Shown: positions 1 to 9,166, numbered from the stretch's first letter. The stretch: 64,000 nucleotides of DNA from JAEUTH01 sp039931675 (GCA_039931675.1 JBDTRM010000169.1:11324-75323); one strand, 5' to 3'. Numbers and translations: made by a program. Notes: generated by a model not told the origin, from the sequence alone.

Positions 1-1
1 A

Positions 2-448
2 TTGCCCTATTTATTAAATTCGCAGGGAAGCGTAGTTGCTATTTCTTCAATTGCAGGCAAAATGGGTTTGCCGGGTCGTACCGGATATAGCGCTTCTAAA
101 TATGCATTAGAAGGATTTATGGAAACCCTGCGCACTGAAAATTTAAAAAATCACCTGCATGTGTTGGTGGCACGGCCTGGTTTTACAAGAAGCGCCATTC
201 GCGAGCATGCACTTGCAGCCAACGGAATTGAGCAAAGAGAATCGCCACGTGATGAGGATAAAATGATGAGTGCTGATGAAGTGTCAAAGCATATTTTAAA
301 TGCTGTACTGAAAAGAAAGCGTGATTTAATTTTAACGAAAAACGGAAAACTTACTGTATGGATTAATAAATTCTTTCCGGCACTGATGGATAAATTGGTT
401 TATGATCACATGTCGAAAGAACCGGGAAGCCCATTTAAGCCTGTTTAA
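2..448 (+). CDS. SDR family oxidoreductase (5' partial)
   Basis: This is the C-terminal part of a short-chain dehydrogenase/reductase; the N-terminal Rossmann half lies before the window, so the TTG at the edge is not a real start. The active-site Tyr-Lys pair is visible in YSASK (visible residues 29-33), with the catalytic Ser in AISSIAG about 13 residues upstream. SDR enzymes use NAD(P)H to oxidise or reduce alcohols and ketones; the substrate cannot be told here. The PGF.RS segment after the YxxxK motif and a hydrophobic C-terminal tail (FFPALMDKLVY) resemble membrane-associated DHRS7-like members. The next gene starts directly after the stop codon, so the two are probably co-transcribed. 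Confidence 0.88.
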   Translation: MPYLLNSQGSVVAISSIAGKMGLPGRTGYSASKYALEGFMETLRTENLKNHLHVLVARPGFTRSAIREHALAANGIEQRESPRDEDKMMSADEVSKHILNAVLKRKRDLILTKNGKLTVWINKFFPALMDKLVYDHMSKEPGSPFKPV

Positions 449-1042
449 ATGAAAAAGGTATTTATAACTTTTGTTGCAGTTGTCTTTATTAATTTTTTGT
501 TGATTTATATTTTTGGCAATAGGGCTGAAAGTAAATCGGAAGGGCTAAGAGCAAATAAATCTCTTGCTTTAATTATTGATTCTTTAAAAATAGATAAAGC
601 GAAGATTTATTTTTTTGTAGATAAATCTGATTATCGTTTAACTGTGATGTCTGATACCATTAGTTTAAAATCATTCCCCGTTGTGTTGGGTCCTGATCCT
701 GTAAACGATAAAATAAAACAGGGTGACGGATGCACGCCCGAAGGATGGTTTGTTATTCAGTCGAAGTATCCACACCGCAATTGGAATAAATTTATGTGGT
801 TAGATTATCCCAATAAAGATTCGTGGAAAAAGCACAATGAAGCAATTGGAAAAAAGCTGATTGAAAAGAATACTGACATTGGAGGTGAGGTGGGCATACA
901 TGGTGTACCAGCCGGAACTGACAACATGATTGACATAAAATATAACTGGACAGCAGGCTGCATATCATTAAAAAATAAAGATGTTGATGAGATTTATCCA
1001 TTCGTAAAACCGGGAAGCACAAAAGTTTTTATTCAAAAATAA
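449..1042 (+). CDS. L,D-transpeptidase family protein (YkuD fold)
   Basis: Predicted envelope enzyme of the L,D-transpeptidase/YkuD (ErfK) family, which forms or edits peptidoglycan cross-links or attaches proteins to peptidoglycan through an active-site cysteine. Residues 5-23 form an N-terminal membrane anchor or signal peptide. The catalytic signature is present: His151 in GIHGVP and Cys171 in TAGCISL, matching the family pattern HG...S/T-x-GCI-R/S-L. The sequence PVVLGPDP..DK..QGD.CTPEG before it is also typical. The ATG follows the stop of the upstream SDR gene with no gap, which suggests translational coupling. The 197-residue length suits a single-domain enzyme; no substrate-binding LysM or PG-binding domain is seen. 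Confidence 0.85.
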   Translation: MKKVFITFVAVVFINFLLIYIFGNRAESKSEGLRANKSLALIIDSLKIDKAKIYFFVDKSDYRLTVMSDTISLKSFPVVLGPDPVNDKIKQGDGCTPEGWFVIQSKYPHRNWNKFMWLDYPNKDSWKKHNEAIGKKLIEKNTDIGGEVGIHGVPAGTDNMIDIKYNWTAGCISLKNKDVDEIYPFVKPGSTKVFIQK

Positions 1043-1054
1043 CATTTACCATAT

Positions 1055-1588
1055 ATGAAATCGAAAATTTTAATTGCTGCACTTTGTCTTATTTTTATGG
1101 CAGCATGTAAATCTGAAAAGCAAAAGCTTACTGATCGTATCGCAAGCGTTGAAAAGGAGCTTAGGAATGATACCACTGGTGTGATGAACTATAAGAAAGC
1201 CGCAGAGGTTATTAAGCTGTATGAAGATTTTGCAGCACGTTTTCCAGAGGATAGCATGAGCGCTAAATATCTTTTTAATGCCGCTGATGTTTCAGCTCAC
1301 AGTCACAATGTGTTACATTCGGTAGAGTTGTATAAAAAAGTGATTGAAAAATATCCGCAATCAAAATATGTTCCCCAATGCTGGTTCTTCATTGGCTTTT
1401 TAAATGAAAATGAATTGAAGAATATTGCCGAAGCTCATAAAGCTTATACTACTTTGCTTGAAAAATTCCCCAATTACGAACAGAAAGAAACAGTGCAATG
1501 GTTACTTAAGAATTTAGGTAAATCAGATGAAGAACTTGTAAAACAATTTGAAGCCAATCAACAGCAGGGAGATAGTGTTGGTAATTAG
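1055..1588 (+). CDS. TPR-type lipoprotein
   Basis: Predicted lipoprotein of 177 residues. A type II signal peptide ends in MAAC, giving a lipidated Cys18. The rest is helical with tetratricopeptide-like features: YEDFAARFPEDSMSAKYLF, then VELYKKVIEKYPQSKYVPQ, then AYTTLLEKFPNYE. This is the aromatic and Phe/Tyr-Pro spacing seen in YbgF/BamD-like TPR lipoproteins. It probably acts as a periplasm-facing scaffold, but no specific partner can be named. It lies 12 nt after the L,D-transpeptidase, so a cell-envelope operon is likely. The coiled-coil YbgF N-terminal domain is not evident, so it is not called as CpoB. Confidence 0.7.
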   Translation: MKSKILIAALCLIFMAACKSEKQKLTDRIASVEKELRNDTTGVMNYKKAAEVIKLYEDFAARFPEDSMSAKYLFNAADVSAHSHNVLHSVELYKKVIEKYPQSKYVPQCWFFIGFLNENELKNIAEAHKAYTTLLEKFPNYEQKETVQWLLKNLGKSDEELVKQFEANQQQGDSVGN

Positions 1589-1647
1589 TTTTTTGAGTTA
1601 AACAGATTATAAGATATTTACCACCTGCTAATTTTAAATCTTATTTT

Positions 1648-3585
1648 ATGCAAATAAAAAAACAACAAAATAAGCCCGTTGCTAAAACATCCCAGGTAAA
1701 AAGTTCAGCATCTGTATCAAGGAAAATACCAGGTGATTTATATGATGCAAAATTAGTTCGTATGCTTGGTTTAATTGTGGCTGCTGTTGGCGCGGTTATC
1801 TACCTGCAAACATTAAGCTTTGATTTTGCATTAGATGATTACAGTGCCATAGTAGAAAATCGTCAAACAAAACAAGGCACTGCTGCCTTTTTCGAAATCT
1901 TTAAAAGCAGCTATCGTTTTGGATATACCATCCAGGGCGATGAATTATATCGTCCGTTATCAAAGGCAGTGTTTGCTGTAATATGGCAGTTTTCACCTGA
2001 AAATGCATTTCCCGGGCATTTGCTTAATCTATTATTTTATGCTCTCACCGGATTTTTATTGTTTACCACTTTGTGCCGTTATCTTAAAAATAATATTTAC
2101 GTTCCTTTTATTGCTTCACTGCTTTTTATAGCGCATCCTATACACTCAGAAGTAGTGGCCAATATTAAAAGTCTTGATGAAATTTTTGCATTCTTCTTCT
2201 TCATTCTCTCCTTAAATTTTGTTCATCGTTATCTTGAAGAAAATAAAATGCGGGATATGGTTATAGCCTGTTGCAGCTTTTTCTTATCACTGCTTTCTAA
2301 GGAATCATCCATCACATTCATTTTGATTTTTCCCTTGTTCATTTACTTTTTTACCGACTTCGAATTTTCAAAAAACATAAAAACATCATTAACAATTTTA
2401 ATACCTGCTATTATTTTCTTAATAATACGGCAGCAAGTGCTTAAAGGTAATAATGCCGGACCTCCCGCTGTTGCTGATAATTCATTGATGGAAGTGGCAG
2501 GTAACTTTGGAGCGCAACGGGCAACAGCAGTTATGATTATGGGGATGTATTTAAAGCTGCTTGTTTTTCCACATCCTTTGGTTTTTGATTATTCATTTAA
2601 TGAGATACCTAATGTAACTTTAAGTGATTGGAAATTCCTGCTGTCATTTGCCATTTATTTAACAGTTGGAATATATGCTGTTATGACTTTTAAGAAAAAA
2701 AATCTTCTTGCATTTGCGGCATTGTATTTTTTCATAACAGCTTCTGTATCATCAAACATTTTGTTAATCATCGGTACCAACATGGCCGAACGTTTAATGT
2801 ATGCACCTTCATTTGGTTTCTGTTTTGCCATTGCAGTATTATTAAATAAGTTTATAAATACCGAAGCAGTTAAAACAACTGTTAATTCAATCGGGCAATT
2901 TTTTGCTGAAAGAAAAATTCTTGTATCACTTGTATCGGTTATTGTTTTGTTATATGCCGGCAAAACCATTGCTTACAGTAGCGTGTGGAAAGATAACATG
3001 AGTTTATACGAAAGCGGGATAACAGGTTCGCCAAACAGTACGCGTACGCATTTTTATCTCGGCAACGCCATTTGCAAACCTGATTATTATGAAAAATTTC
3101 CAAAAGCTGAGCAGCATAAAATAATTGCGCGCGGTATTGATGAACTAAAAAAGTCTGCTGAGATATATCCATCATTTTCAGAACCCTGGGGGCAGCTTGG
3201 TGTAATATATTACAAGTTGAAAAATCTTGACAGCGCCATGTATTATTATAACAGGGCACTGCAGGTTGCTCCTTATATAGCTACCATTCATAATAATGTA
3301 GGCACCCTTTATTTTGAGCGGAAAATGTATAATGAAGCTATTACCGCTTTCGCAAAAGCAACACAACTTGATCCTTCATACTCAGAAGCATGGTGCAACC
3401 TCGGAAGCGCTTATGGAACTATGGGACAATTGGATGCTGCCATTCAGAATTTTCTGGAAGCTGTTAAGTGGGATCCTAATAATGCAATGGCAAATAAATT
3501 TCTGGGAATTACTTACCAGAATAAAGGCGATGCGTTAAATGCAAAGATTTATCTTGATAAAGCAGCATCATTGGGGATGAAGTAG
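1648..3585 (+). CDS. TMTC-like multi-pass membrane protein with C-terminal TPRs
   Basis: A 645-residue integral membrane protein. The first ~440 residues contain about ten hydrophobic segments and resemble the glycosyltransferase-C-like membrane part of TMTC/DUF1736 proteins: an acidic DDYSAI in the first extracytoplasmic loop, then YRPLSK and FPGHLLNLLFY, with HPIHSEVVANI later. The last ~160 residues carry three or four TPR units (for example AMYYYNRALQVAP and AITAFAKATQLDPSYSEAW). TMTC-type proteins are known or suspected O-mannosyl or related glycosyltransferases that use lipid-linked sugars; activity here is inferred only from architecture. A short basic N-terminus precedes TM1. A bidirectional terminator follows directly. 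Confidence 0.75.
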   Translation: MQIKKQQNKPVAKTSQVKSSASVSRKIPGDLYDAKLVRMLGLIVAAVGAVIYLQTLSFDFALDDYSAIVENRQTKQGTAAFFEIFKSSYRFGYTIQGDELYRPLSKAVFAVIWQFSPENAFPGHLLNLLFYALTGFLLFTTLCRYLKNNIYVPFIASLLFIAHPIHSEVVANIKSLDEIFAFFFFILSLNFVHRYLEENKMRDMVIACCSFFLSLLSKESSITFILIFPLFIYFFTDFEFSKNIKTSLTILIPAIIFLIIRQQVLKGNNAGPPAVADNSLMEVAGNFGAQRATAVMIMGMYLKLLVFPHPLVFDYSFNEIPNVTLSDWKFLLSFAIYLTVGIYAVMTFKKKNLLAFAALYFFITASVSSNILLIIGTNMAERLMYAPSFGFCFAIAVLLNKFINTEAVKTTVNSIGQFFAERKILVSLVSVIVLLYAGKTIAYSSVWKDNMSLYESGITGSPNSTRTHFYLGNAICKPDYYEKFPKAEQHKIIARGIDELKKSAEIYPSFSEPWGQLGVIYYKLKNLDSAMYYYNRALQVAPYIATIHNNVGTLYFERKMYNEAITAFAKATQLDPSYSEAWCNLGSAYGTMGQLDAAIQNFLEAVKWDPNNAMANKFLGITYQNKGDALNAKIYLDKAASLGMK

Positions 3586-3600
3586 TTTTTAAAGGCACAA

Positions 3601-3634
3601 AAAAAAGAGGTTGAAAATTTTCAACCTCTTTTTT
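3601..3634. terminator. Bidirectional intrinsic terminator
   Basis: A perfect 34-nt palindrome: an A6 run, GAGGTTGAAAA, its exact complement TTTTCAACCTC, and a T6 run. It lies between the convergent TMTC-like gene (ends 3585) and the T9SS cargo gene (ends 3657), so it can stop transcription from both sides. Confidence 0.93.
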
Positions 3635-3656
3635 CTACATTAAAGAATCAGGAAAA

Positions 3657-5441
3657 TTATCTGTTAATGTTGATAGTTTGATTAATAATATCATTACCTG
3701 ATTTTACCTGGATATGATAAAGACCTGTAGGCTGATTGTTTAAATCAAGAACCTGGTTGCCTAAATTAGTTAAGTTTTTTACCATAATAACTTGTCCAAC
3801 CTGGTTTGAAACAGTTACGATTGCAGCCTCATTTAACCCGGAAATATTCACAAGACCATTAGAAGGATTCGGGAAAAACTTTACAGTTGACAAAGCACCG
3901 CTGTTGTCATTAATACCTGTTGAAAGATCAACAAGAATATCATCTACACGTAAAGAACTTGTTCCAGTTGCAGCAGTGCTAACAAAGCGGAAACCGAAAT
4001 AATAGGTACCGGTAGTTGCAACGGTAAATGAATTGGTGCTGTGCTGATAAGTAGTATCGGCAGGTATTGGGCATACTACAATGTTTTGAGTTGCGGCAGC
4101 TACATTATTTTGATTGCCAATATAAACTTCAAGTCCGCAAGCTGTGGGGATATCAAATTCTTTATACCAAAAATCCAACAGGTAATTCGTTCCTGCATTT
4201 AAGGCAAAGCAAGTAGTAAAAAACCAATTATCATCAGGGCCACCGCTACCAGGTTTGCGAATACAACCTACACCAGTATGTGTTAATGCAGTAGGAATAT
4301 CAAAAGTGGTTCCATCACCGTCAACATCATAAACTGTGAATCCTGAATAATCATCTGTAGGTTCAAATCCCATATTATAAGGAGCCGCTGAAACGTCAAT
4401 TGGAGCATAAGAGGCTGTAACACTTGTTGATGAGTCATTGCTACTGTTGCCGTCACCTGTAATTTGTGTATATGATTGAATTGAATGTAAGCCACTTGTT
4501 GAAAGGTCAGCAGTTTGAGTAAATGTGTAGCTCAAAGTATCGCCACCATTAATTGGACCTGCAACAGTTTCCATTACGGGAGTTCCACCGTCAACAGAAT
4601 AAGCAACAGGAATATTGCTTAATACACTGGTACCTACATTCAAAATGCTTACTTCAATTGATTCAGCAGCACCCAATGCGCAGCTATTGAAAGGCAATGT
4701 TAGCCCTATTACGCTGCCATCGGTTGCCGAAGGCTCATATACTTCAATATCATCTAACTCCCAATAATATCCCCAATCGCCACGGTATAAAAATTTAAGA
4801 TAAACTGTAGCCTGGCTTGCTGCTACAGCTGAAATATTCACATCAACATAATGCGGGTTGGTTGTAGCGGCACCACTTATAAGGCCGGTTTCCACATGAT
4901 ATACATCTGTCCAATTAATGCTGTCATTTGAAACTAACAAGATTCCCTGTGAAGCAGCAGGATCATAGTGCCTGTAAAAATCCTGGAATCTGATTTTAAC
5001 AACTGTATTTGTTGAACAATTGATTGCATCTGAAATAAGCTCTGTTTCAGTGGCTCCCGTTCCCTGGCCATAAAGATCATCATCCATTATCATGATACCA
5101 TTTGAAAATGTGGTTGACAGTAGATTATCAGCCCCTGCAGCAGGAGCACTTGGCCCTGAAGGGCCATCTGTATCATAAGTCCATATCTTACCACCACCAG
5201 AGCTATCTGTTATAGCCCAACCCGCAGGCACACCTGTAGCAAAGTCCTGGCTATAAATAGTTGTCATTGTTGAAGGGTTTCCACCATGTTTATAGGCACT
5301 GTTTGTTTTTAAGTCACCTAACTTTGAAATGCTGTAACTTGTAACTGCCTCTCCCTTTGAATTGGTTCTTTTCGTTTCTGTTTGTGCTGATGCGCCAAAA
5401 GTTAGCGCAGCTAAACAGCAAATAATAGTAATTTTTTTCAT
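3657..5441 (-). CDS. Secreted T9SS type A sorting-domain protein
   Basis: A 594-residue exported protein. A clean Sec signal peptide (MKKITIICCLAALTFGASAQ) leads into a beta-rich body. The first third resembles MAM/choice-of-anchor J-type lectin-like domains (FATGVPAGWAITDSSG, FQDFYRHYDP, VKIRF), and a related unit appears near residues 350-500 (DNWFFTTCFAL, YLLDFWYK). Between them is an adhesin/CARDB-like segment. The end (FFPNPSNGLVNISGL, GLYHIQVKSG, final NINR) is the Bacteroidota type IX secretion sorting signal, so the protein should cross the outer membrane and be surface-attached or released. No catalytic motif is recognised; an adhesive or binding role is an inference. Confidence 0.88.
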   Translation of the reverse strand: MKKITIICCLAALTFGASAQTETKRTNSKGEAVTSYSISKLGDLKTNSAYKHGGNPSTMTTIYSQDFATGVPAGWAITDSSGGGKIWTYDTDGPSGPSAPAAGADNLLSTTFSNGIMIMDDDLYGQGTGATETELISDAINCSTNTVVKIRFQDFYRHYDPAASQGILLVSNDSINWTDVYHVETGLISGAATTNPHYVDVNISAVAASQATVYLKFLYRGDWGYYWELDDIEVYEPSATDGSVIGLTLPFNSCALGAAESIEVSILNVGTSVLSNIPVAYSVDGGTPVMETVAGPINGGDTLSYTFTQTADLSTSGLHSIQSYTQITGDGNSSNDSSTSVTASYAPIDVSAAPYNMGFEPTDDYSGFTVYDVDGDGTTFDIPTALTHTGVGCIRKPGSGGPDDNWFFTTCFALNAGTNYLLDFWYKEFDIPTACGLEVYIGNQNNVAAATQNIVVCPIPADTTYQHSTNSFTVATTGTYYFGFRFVSTAATGTSSLRVDDILVDLSTGINDNSGALSTVKFFPNPSNGLVNISGLNEAAIVTVSNQVGQVIMVKNLTNLGNQVLDLNNQPTGLYHIQVKSGNDIINQTININR

Positions 5442-5560
5442 CTATTTTGTTTTTAAATTTATTGCGCTAATGTAAACAAGAATTTGACTTATCTAAAGCA
5501 AATAAGGAATTTTACGATAAAAAATGATAGTTTTTTTTGCTTCATTTATTTTTGCAGGCG

Positions 5561-5594
5561 AAAAAAAAGGCTGTCCTTTTGAGACAGCCTCTTT
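5561..5594 (-). terminator. Intrinsic terminator of the DUF5011 lipoprotein gene
   Basis: Read on the minus strand, AGGCTGTC (5590-5583) and GACAGCCT (5575-5568) form an 8-bp stem with a 7-nt loop, followed by an eight-T tract (plus-strand A run 5561-5568). It lies about 20 nt after the stop codon at 5614. Confidence 0.9.
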
Positions 5595-5613
5595 TAATAA
5601 TTTATATTATGAC

Positions 5614-6276
5614 TTATTGTCGAGTCCATGTTCCAACGCAAGTAGCTGTTGCACCCTGGCTAACATTTTGATCTGTATAAGTTAAAGTGAAACCGTTTGC
5701 AGTTATCTGACCACTTCCTCCAAAAGTATGAGTCTCAGAGGCTGAACCAATTCCAGTTGCTGTTTGTGAAGGTAAGGTGATTGTTCCATCTGGATCAATA
5801 GTTGCGTAGATGCCGGTGTTACCGGAGTAATCAGCAAACTTATTAAATGTAATTTTGTTTGTGCCGGTTGATCCAACAGTCTGAACATAATCAAAAGTTA
5901 CTCCGGCACCGCAATCATCGTGAACAGAATAGCTTGCAGCTAACGCGGTGTTCTTTGCAATAACATCAACTTCACGTGTTGCATTACCAATGTTTCCTGC
6001 TGCGTCTGATACAGAATAATTAATTTCATAGGTTCCCGGCACGTTAGCCTCTAAAGCAGATTTGTCAACTAAGACGCTTGATGTTAAATTACCATCTTGA
6101 TCATCAGCCGCTGAAAAGCCAGGTTCAACATAAGCAGTCCGCATATCTAAACTAAGCGGATTAGAGCCAGTTAAGGTGATAACCGGGGAGGTGGTATCAT
6201 CCTTTGTACATCCGCTGAAAAGCAGAATTGATGATGTAAATGCTAACACTGTTAGCGAGAAGAATTGTTTTTTCAT
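5614..6276 (-). CDS. DUF5011 (Ig-like) domain lipoprotein
   Basis: A 220-residue lipoprotein. The signal peptide ends in LFSGC with lipidated Cys23. Residues ~30-105 form a DUF5011/HYR-like immunoglobulin-fold domain (PVITLTGSNPLSLDMRTAYV, EPGFSAADDQDGNLT, GTYEINYSVSDAAGNIGN). The C-terminal ~100 residues are beta-rich, begin around YSVHDDCG, and read like a Bacteroidota lipoprotein beta-barrel or sandwich. It probably sits on the outer membrane. No enzymatic motif is seen. A strong Bacteroidota promoter lies upstream and a terminator follows, so it forms a single-gene unit. Confidence 0.82.
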   Translation of the reverse strand: MKKQFFSLTVLAFTSSILLFSGCTKDDTTSPVITLTGSNPLSLDMRTAYVEPGFSAADDQDGNLTSSVLVDKSALEANVPGTYEINYSVSDAAGNIGNATREVDVIAKNTALAASYSVHDDCGAGVTFDYVQTVGSTGTNKITFNKFADYSGNTGIYATIDPDGTITLPSQTATGIGSASETHTFGGSGQITANGFTLTYTDQNVSQGATATCVGTWTRQ

Positions 6277-6310
6277 TTTATAATTATTTAAGATTTTAAT
6301 TTTTGCGTGG

Positions 6311-6340
6311 CAAAGTTAATACCATTTATTAAAGTGCAAA
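6311..6340 (-). promoter_or_regulatory. Bacteroidota sigma-ABfr type promoter
   Basis: On the minus strand, TTTG (plus-strand CAAA at 6337-6340), an 18-nt spacer and TAACTTTG (plus 6318-6311) match the TTTG / TAnnTTTG consensus. It lies about 35 nt upstream of the lipoprotein start at 6276. Confidence 0.7.
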
Positions 6341-6365
6341 TTTTGAGTTCATCAAATATTTAACA

Positions 6366-6402
6366 TTTGTGTTAAGCAAATTTAAATTTTCATATACATT
6401 TG
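6366..6402 (+). promoter_or_regulatory. Candidate promoter of the small lipoprotein gene
   Basis: TACATTTG at 6395-6402 fits the TAnnTTTG -7 box and lies 43 nt before the ATG at 6446. The best upstream TTTG (6366-6369) is 25 nt away, longer than the usual 19-21, so the -33 assignment is weak. Confidence 0.35.
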
Positions 6403-6445
6403 CGCGCTTATAAACTATTAAACAATAATTAAATTAAACTTCAAA

Positions 6446-6775
6446 ATGAAAAGATCAATCTCATTATTATTAGTTGCAGGTATGCTTTCATTAGTAGCCT
6501 GCGGACCGGGTGAAAAAGAAAAAGCTGCTGAAGCTGCTCGTTTACAGGATTCAATTACACAAGATTCAACTATGCGCGCCATGCAGGCTGCTGAGGCAGC
6601 ACTAAAGGCTACACAGGATTCTTTGGCTATGATTGCACAGGATTCTGTGATGAAGGCTATGCAGGATTCTATTACTATGTTGACCAAAAAACCGGCTCCA
6701 AAACCAGTTAAGGCAAAAACACCTGAAGAGAAGAAGAAGGAAGAGGTGAAGAAGGCTACTCAAGGCAGAGGTTAA
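6446..6775 (+). CDS. Small coiled-coil lipoprotein
   Basis: A 109-residue lipoprotein. The signal peptide ends in LSLVAC, giving lipidated Cys19. The mature part is a long helix with repeated units of the type QDS(I/L)(T/A)M(R/K)AMQ (QDSITQDSTMRAMQ, TQDSLAMIAQDSVMKAMQ, QDSITML), ending in a Lys/Pro-rich tail. It looks like a periplasmic coiled coil or Lpp-like spacer. The function is not recognised; the lipobox, repeats and following terminator support a real gene. Confidence 0.8.
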   Translation: MKRSISLLLVAGMLSLVACGPGEKEKAAEAARLQDSITQDSTMRAMQAAEAALKATQDSLAMIAQDSVMKAMQDSITMLTKKPAPKPVKAKTPEEKKKEEVKKATQGRG

Positions 6776-6794
6776 TCATAAATTGTGCATAAAT

Positions 6795-6828
6795 AAAAAA
6801 TCCCGTTCATAATTGGACGGGATTTTTT
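6795..6828 (+). terminator. Intrinsic terminator
   Basis: An A6 run, TCCCGT (6801-6806), a 10-nt loop, ACGGGA (6817-6822) and a T6 run. It lies 20 nt after the small lipoprotein gene. The flanking A and T runs make it usable on both strands, so it may also serve the convergent M13 peptidase gene ending at 6884. Confidence 0.9.
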
Positions 6829-6883
6829 ATGCTTGTTAATTGTAGAAAAACTACCACAACAATATTCTTTTGGCAGCAACTTT

Positions 6884-8935
6884 TTACCAGATGCGAGCGC
6901 GGTCTGATTCTTTGCGCCACATTTTATCTGTTTCTTTTATATTAAAGGCTTCATAAAATTCGGGCATATTGCTTAGCGGTTCGTTGCAGCGTAATTTGCC
7001 TGGTGAGTGCGGGTCAACAATTAAACGCCTGCGTAATTCTTCCTCGCGCACATTTTGCCTCCATACAGTTGCCCATCCTAAAAAGAAACGTTGAGTTGGA
7101 GTAAAGCCATCAATTTTTTCATCACTTTGTCCCTGTTTGGTTTTTTTGAATGCTTCATAAGCTATAGTAATACCTCCAAGGTCGGCAATGTTTTCGCCTA
7201 AAGTTAAACTGCCATTGGCATGCAATGTGTCAACTACAATGCTATTATTAAACTGGTCAACTACTTTTTGTGCTTTGCCCATAAAGTTAGAACTGTCCTG
7301 TGTTGACCACCAGTTTTTCAGATTACCTTCTGCATCATACTGGCGTCCCTGGTCATCAAAACCGTGTGTCATTTCATGACCTATCACAGCGCCTATACCT
7401 CCGTAGTTTACGGCATCATCAGCATCAGCATTAAAGAAAGGCGGTTGCAATATTCCTGCAGGAAATACAATTTCATTAAAGCCCGGATTGTAATAAGCAT
7501 TAACAGTTGGCGGACTCATGCCCCATTCGTTTTTATCTATGGGTCTGCCGATTTTAGCTACCATGCGGTTGTATTCGAATTGCGAAGCATGCATTATATT
7601 ACTTGCATAAGACGTACGGTCAATATCAAGTTTTGAATAATCTCTCCATTTATCAGGATAACCAATCTTCTTAATAAATGCAGCAAGTTTTGCCTGTGCT
7701 TTTTCTTTTGTAGGAGCATCCATCCAATCTAATTTTTCAATACGCTCTTTAAGTGCAATGCCAAGGTTATTTACCATTTCAAGTGCGCGCGCTTTTGTTT
7801 CAGGCGTAAATGCTTTGCTGCAATACAATTCACCCAATGCTTCACCCATAAGGTTATCGGTCATTTCAATCACGCGTTTATATCGTGGCTTTATTTGTTT
7901 GGTTCCTTTCAGTATCTCTTCATTAAAATGAAATTCTTCCATTACCATTTCATTATTCAAAGCATCAGCTAACCCGCTTATCACATTCCACTTAAGATAA
8001 GTTTTCCAGTCATTAACGCTAACCGTGCCTAACATTTCGTTTACCTTCTGATAAAATTCAGGATGATCAACAATAGCGTAATCAGCAGTTTTTACATTTA
8101 GCATGTTTAAATACGGTCCCCAATGAATGTTTGGAGTAAGCTGATCTAATTCGGCAATATTCTTTTTGTTGTAGATGCGATTCGGGTCGCGCATTTCAAC
8201 GCGTGTAAGCATTGAATTGGCTAAGTTGGTTTCTATTTTCATCACCACATCAGCGTTAGCTTTTGCTTCTGCCGGGGTACTGCCTGTTAACTCAAATAAT
8301 TTAGCAATGTGTTTTACGTACTCACTGCGAATGTTTGCGCTGCGTTCATCAGTGTTGCTGTAATAATCACGGTCGGGCAATCCTATTCCGCCCTGGCGCA
8401 ATTGTGGTACTATCACTGAACTGTTTTTATCATCCTGCCCTGCAAAAAATGAAAACATAGGATTAAGAAACATGGTTTGATAATAAGCTGTTGTGGTAAT
8501 AACGCCATTAATATCCTTAATTGCATTGATGCGGTCAAACTCAGGAAGCAAAGGCTTTATACCATCAGCTTCTAATTTTGCCGAATCCATTCCTGTTGCA
8601 TAAATATCACCTATCTTCTGCTCATTACTTCCTTTTTTAGCATCTTTATTTGAAGCAGCACTTTCGCAGATTTCTTTCAATACTTTCATATTGTTTTCTT
8701 TCACTTCGCTGAACGAACCCCAACGCGATTCTGTGGCCGGCACAGGATTATTCTTTAACCAGCTTCCGTTTACATATTGAAAAAAGTCTTGACCGGGTGT
8801 AATTGTGGTGTCGAAGTTTGCAATATCCACACCGGCAGTTTTCATACCGTTTTCTTTTTTTGTACTGCATGAAGTGAGGCAATATGTAAATGAAATTACA
8901 GTGAGCGCAACTGCCGCATTTATTTTATTTCGCAT
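6884..8935 (-). CDS. M13 family zinc metallopeptidase (neprilysin/PepO-like) lipoprotein
   Basis: A 683-residue peptidase of the neprilysin/endothelin-converting-enzyme family (M13), which cleaves short peptides with one zinc ion. The HEMTH zinc site is at residues 520-524 and the third ligand and partner motif ENIAD is near 581; NAYYNPGFNEIVFPAGIL before the zinc site is family-typical, as is the final RIW. The N-terminal M13_N domain starts at TPGQDFFQYVNGSWLK. The ATG at 8935 is preferred over one 63 nt upstream because it gives a compact lipoprotein signal peptide ending in LTSC (Cys23). The enzyme probably acts in the periplasm or at the surface on exported or scavenged peptides. Confidence 0.93.
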   Translation of the reverse strand: MRNKINAAVALTVISFTYCLTSCSTKKENGMKTAGVDIANFDTTITPGQDFFQYVNGSWLKNNPVPATESRWGSFSEVKENNMKVLKEICESAASNKDAKKGSNEQKIGDIYATGMDSAKLEADGIKPLLPEFDRINAIKDINGVITTTAYYQTMFLNPMFSFFAGQDDKNSSVIVPQLRQGGIGLPDRDYYSNTDERSANIRSEYVKHIAKLFELTGSTPAEAKANADVVMKIETNLANSMLTRVEMRDPNRIYNKKNIAELDQLTPNIHWGPYLNMLNVKTADYAIVDHPEFYQKVNEMLGTVSVNDWKTYLKWNVISGLADALNNEMVMEEFHFNEEILKGTKQIKPRYKRVIEMTDNLMGEALGELYCSKAFTPETKARALEMVNNLGIALKERIEKLDWMDAPTKEKAQAKLAAFIKKIGYPDKWRDYSKLDIDRTSYASNIMHASQFEYNRMVAKIGRPIDKNEWGMSPPTVNAYYNPGFNEIVFPAGILQPPFFNADADDAVNYGGIGAVIGHEMTHGFDDQGRQYDAEGNLKNWWSTQDSSNFMGKAQKVVDQFNNSIVVDTLHANGSLTLGENIADLGGITIAYEAFKKTKQGQSDEKIDGFTPTQRFFLGWATVWRQNVREEELRRRLIVDPHSPGKLRCNEPLSNMPEFYEAFNIKETDKMWRKESDRARIW

Positions 8936-9035
8936 GATTTTAATGGGGATAATATTGAAATTACTTTTGAAGCAGCTAAAGTATTTCAAGCTATTCAAAA
9001 CAGTAGTTAATGGTTGTTAATTAACTGAAAAATTG

Positions 9036-9158
9036 CTATTGGCACTTATCACAGCCATCATGCGTTTTTTTGTGAGCCATGCTTAAAACAACTTTACGGC
9101 TTACAAAAAAAACAGCCGCTATAAAAAGTAGTGCGATAATTATTGTTTGAATATTCAT
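9036..9158 (-). CDS. FeoB-associated Cys-rich type membrane peptide
   Basis: A 40-residue ORF. An N-terminal transmembrane helix (MNIQTIIIALLFIAAVFFVS) is followed by a short basic segment and a Cys-containing tail ending GCDKCQ. This layout matches the FeoB-associated Cys-rich membrane protein family, small proteins often encoded beside the ferrous iron transporter FeoB. No feoB lies in the window, so the link to iron transport is by family resemblance only. A TAACTTTG promoter box lies just upstream (9174-9167), which would give a very short leader. It is a single-gene unit between the M13 peptidase and the divergent E1 gene. Confidence 0.62.
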   Translation of the reverse strand: MNIQTIIIALLFIAAVFFVSRKVVLSMAHKKTHDGCDKCQ

Positions 9159-9166
9159 GATGGCCG

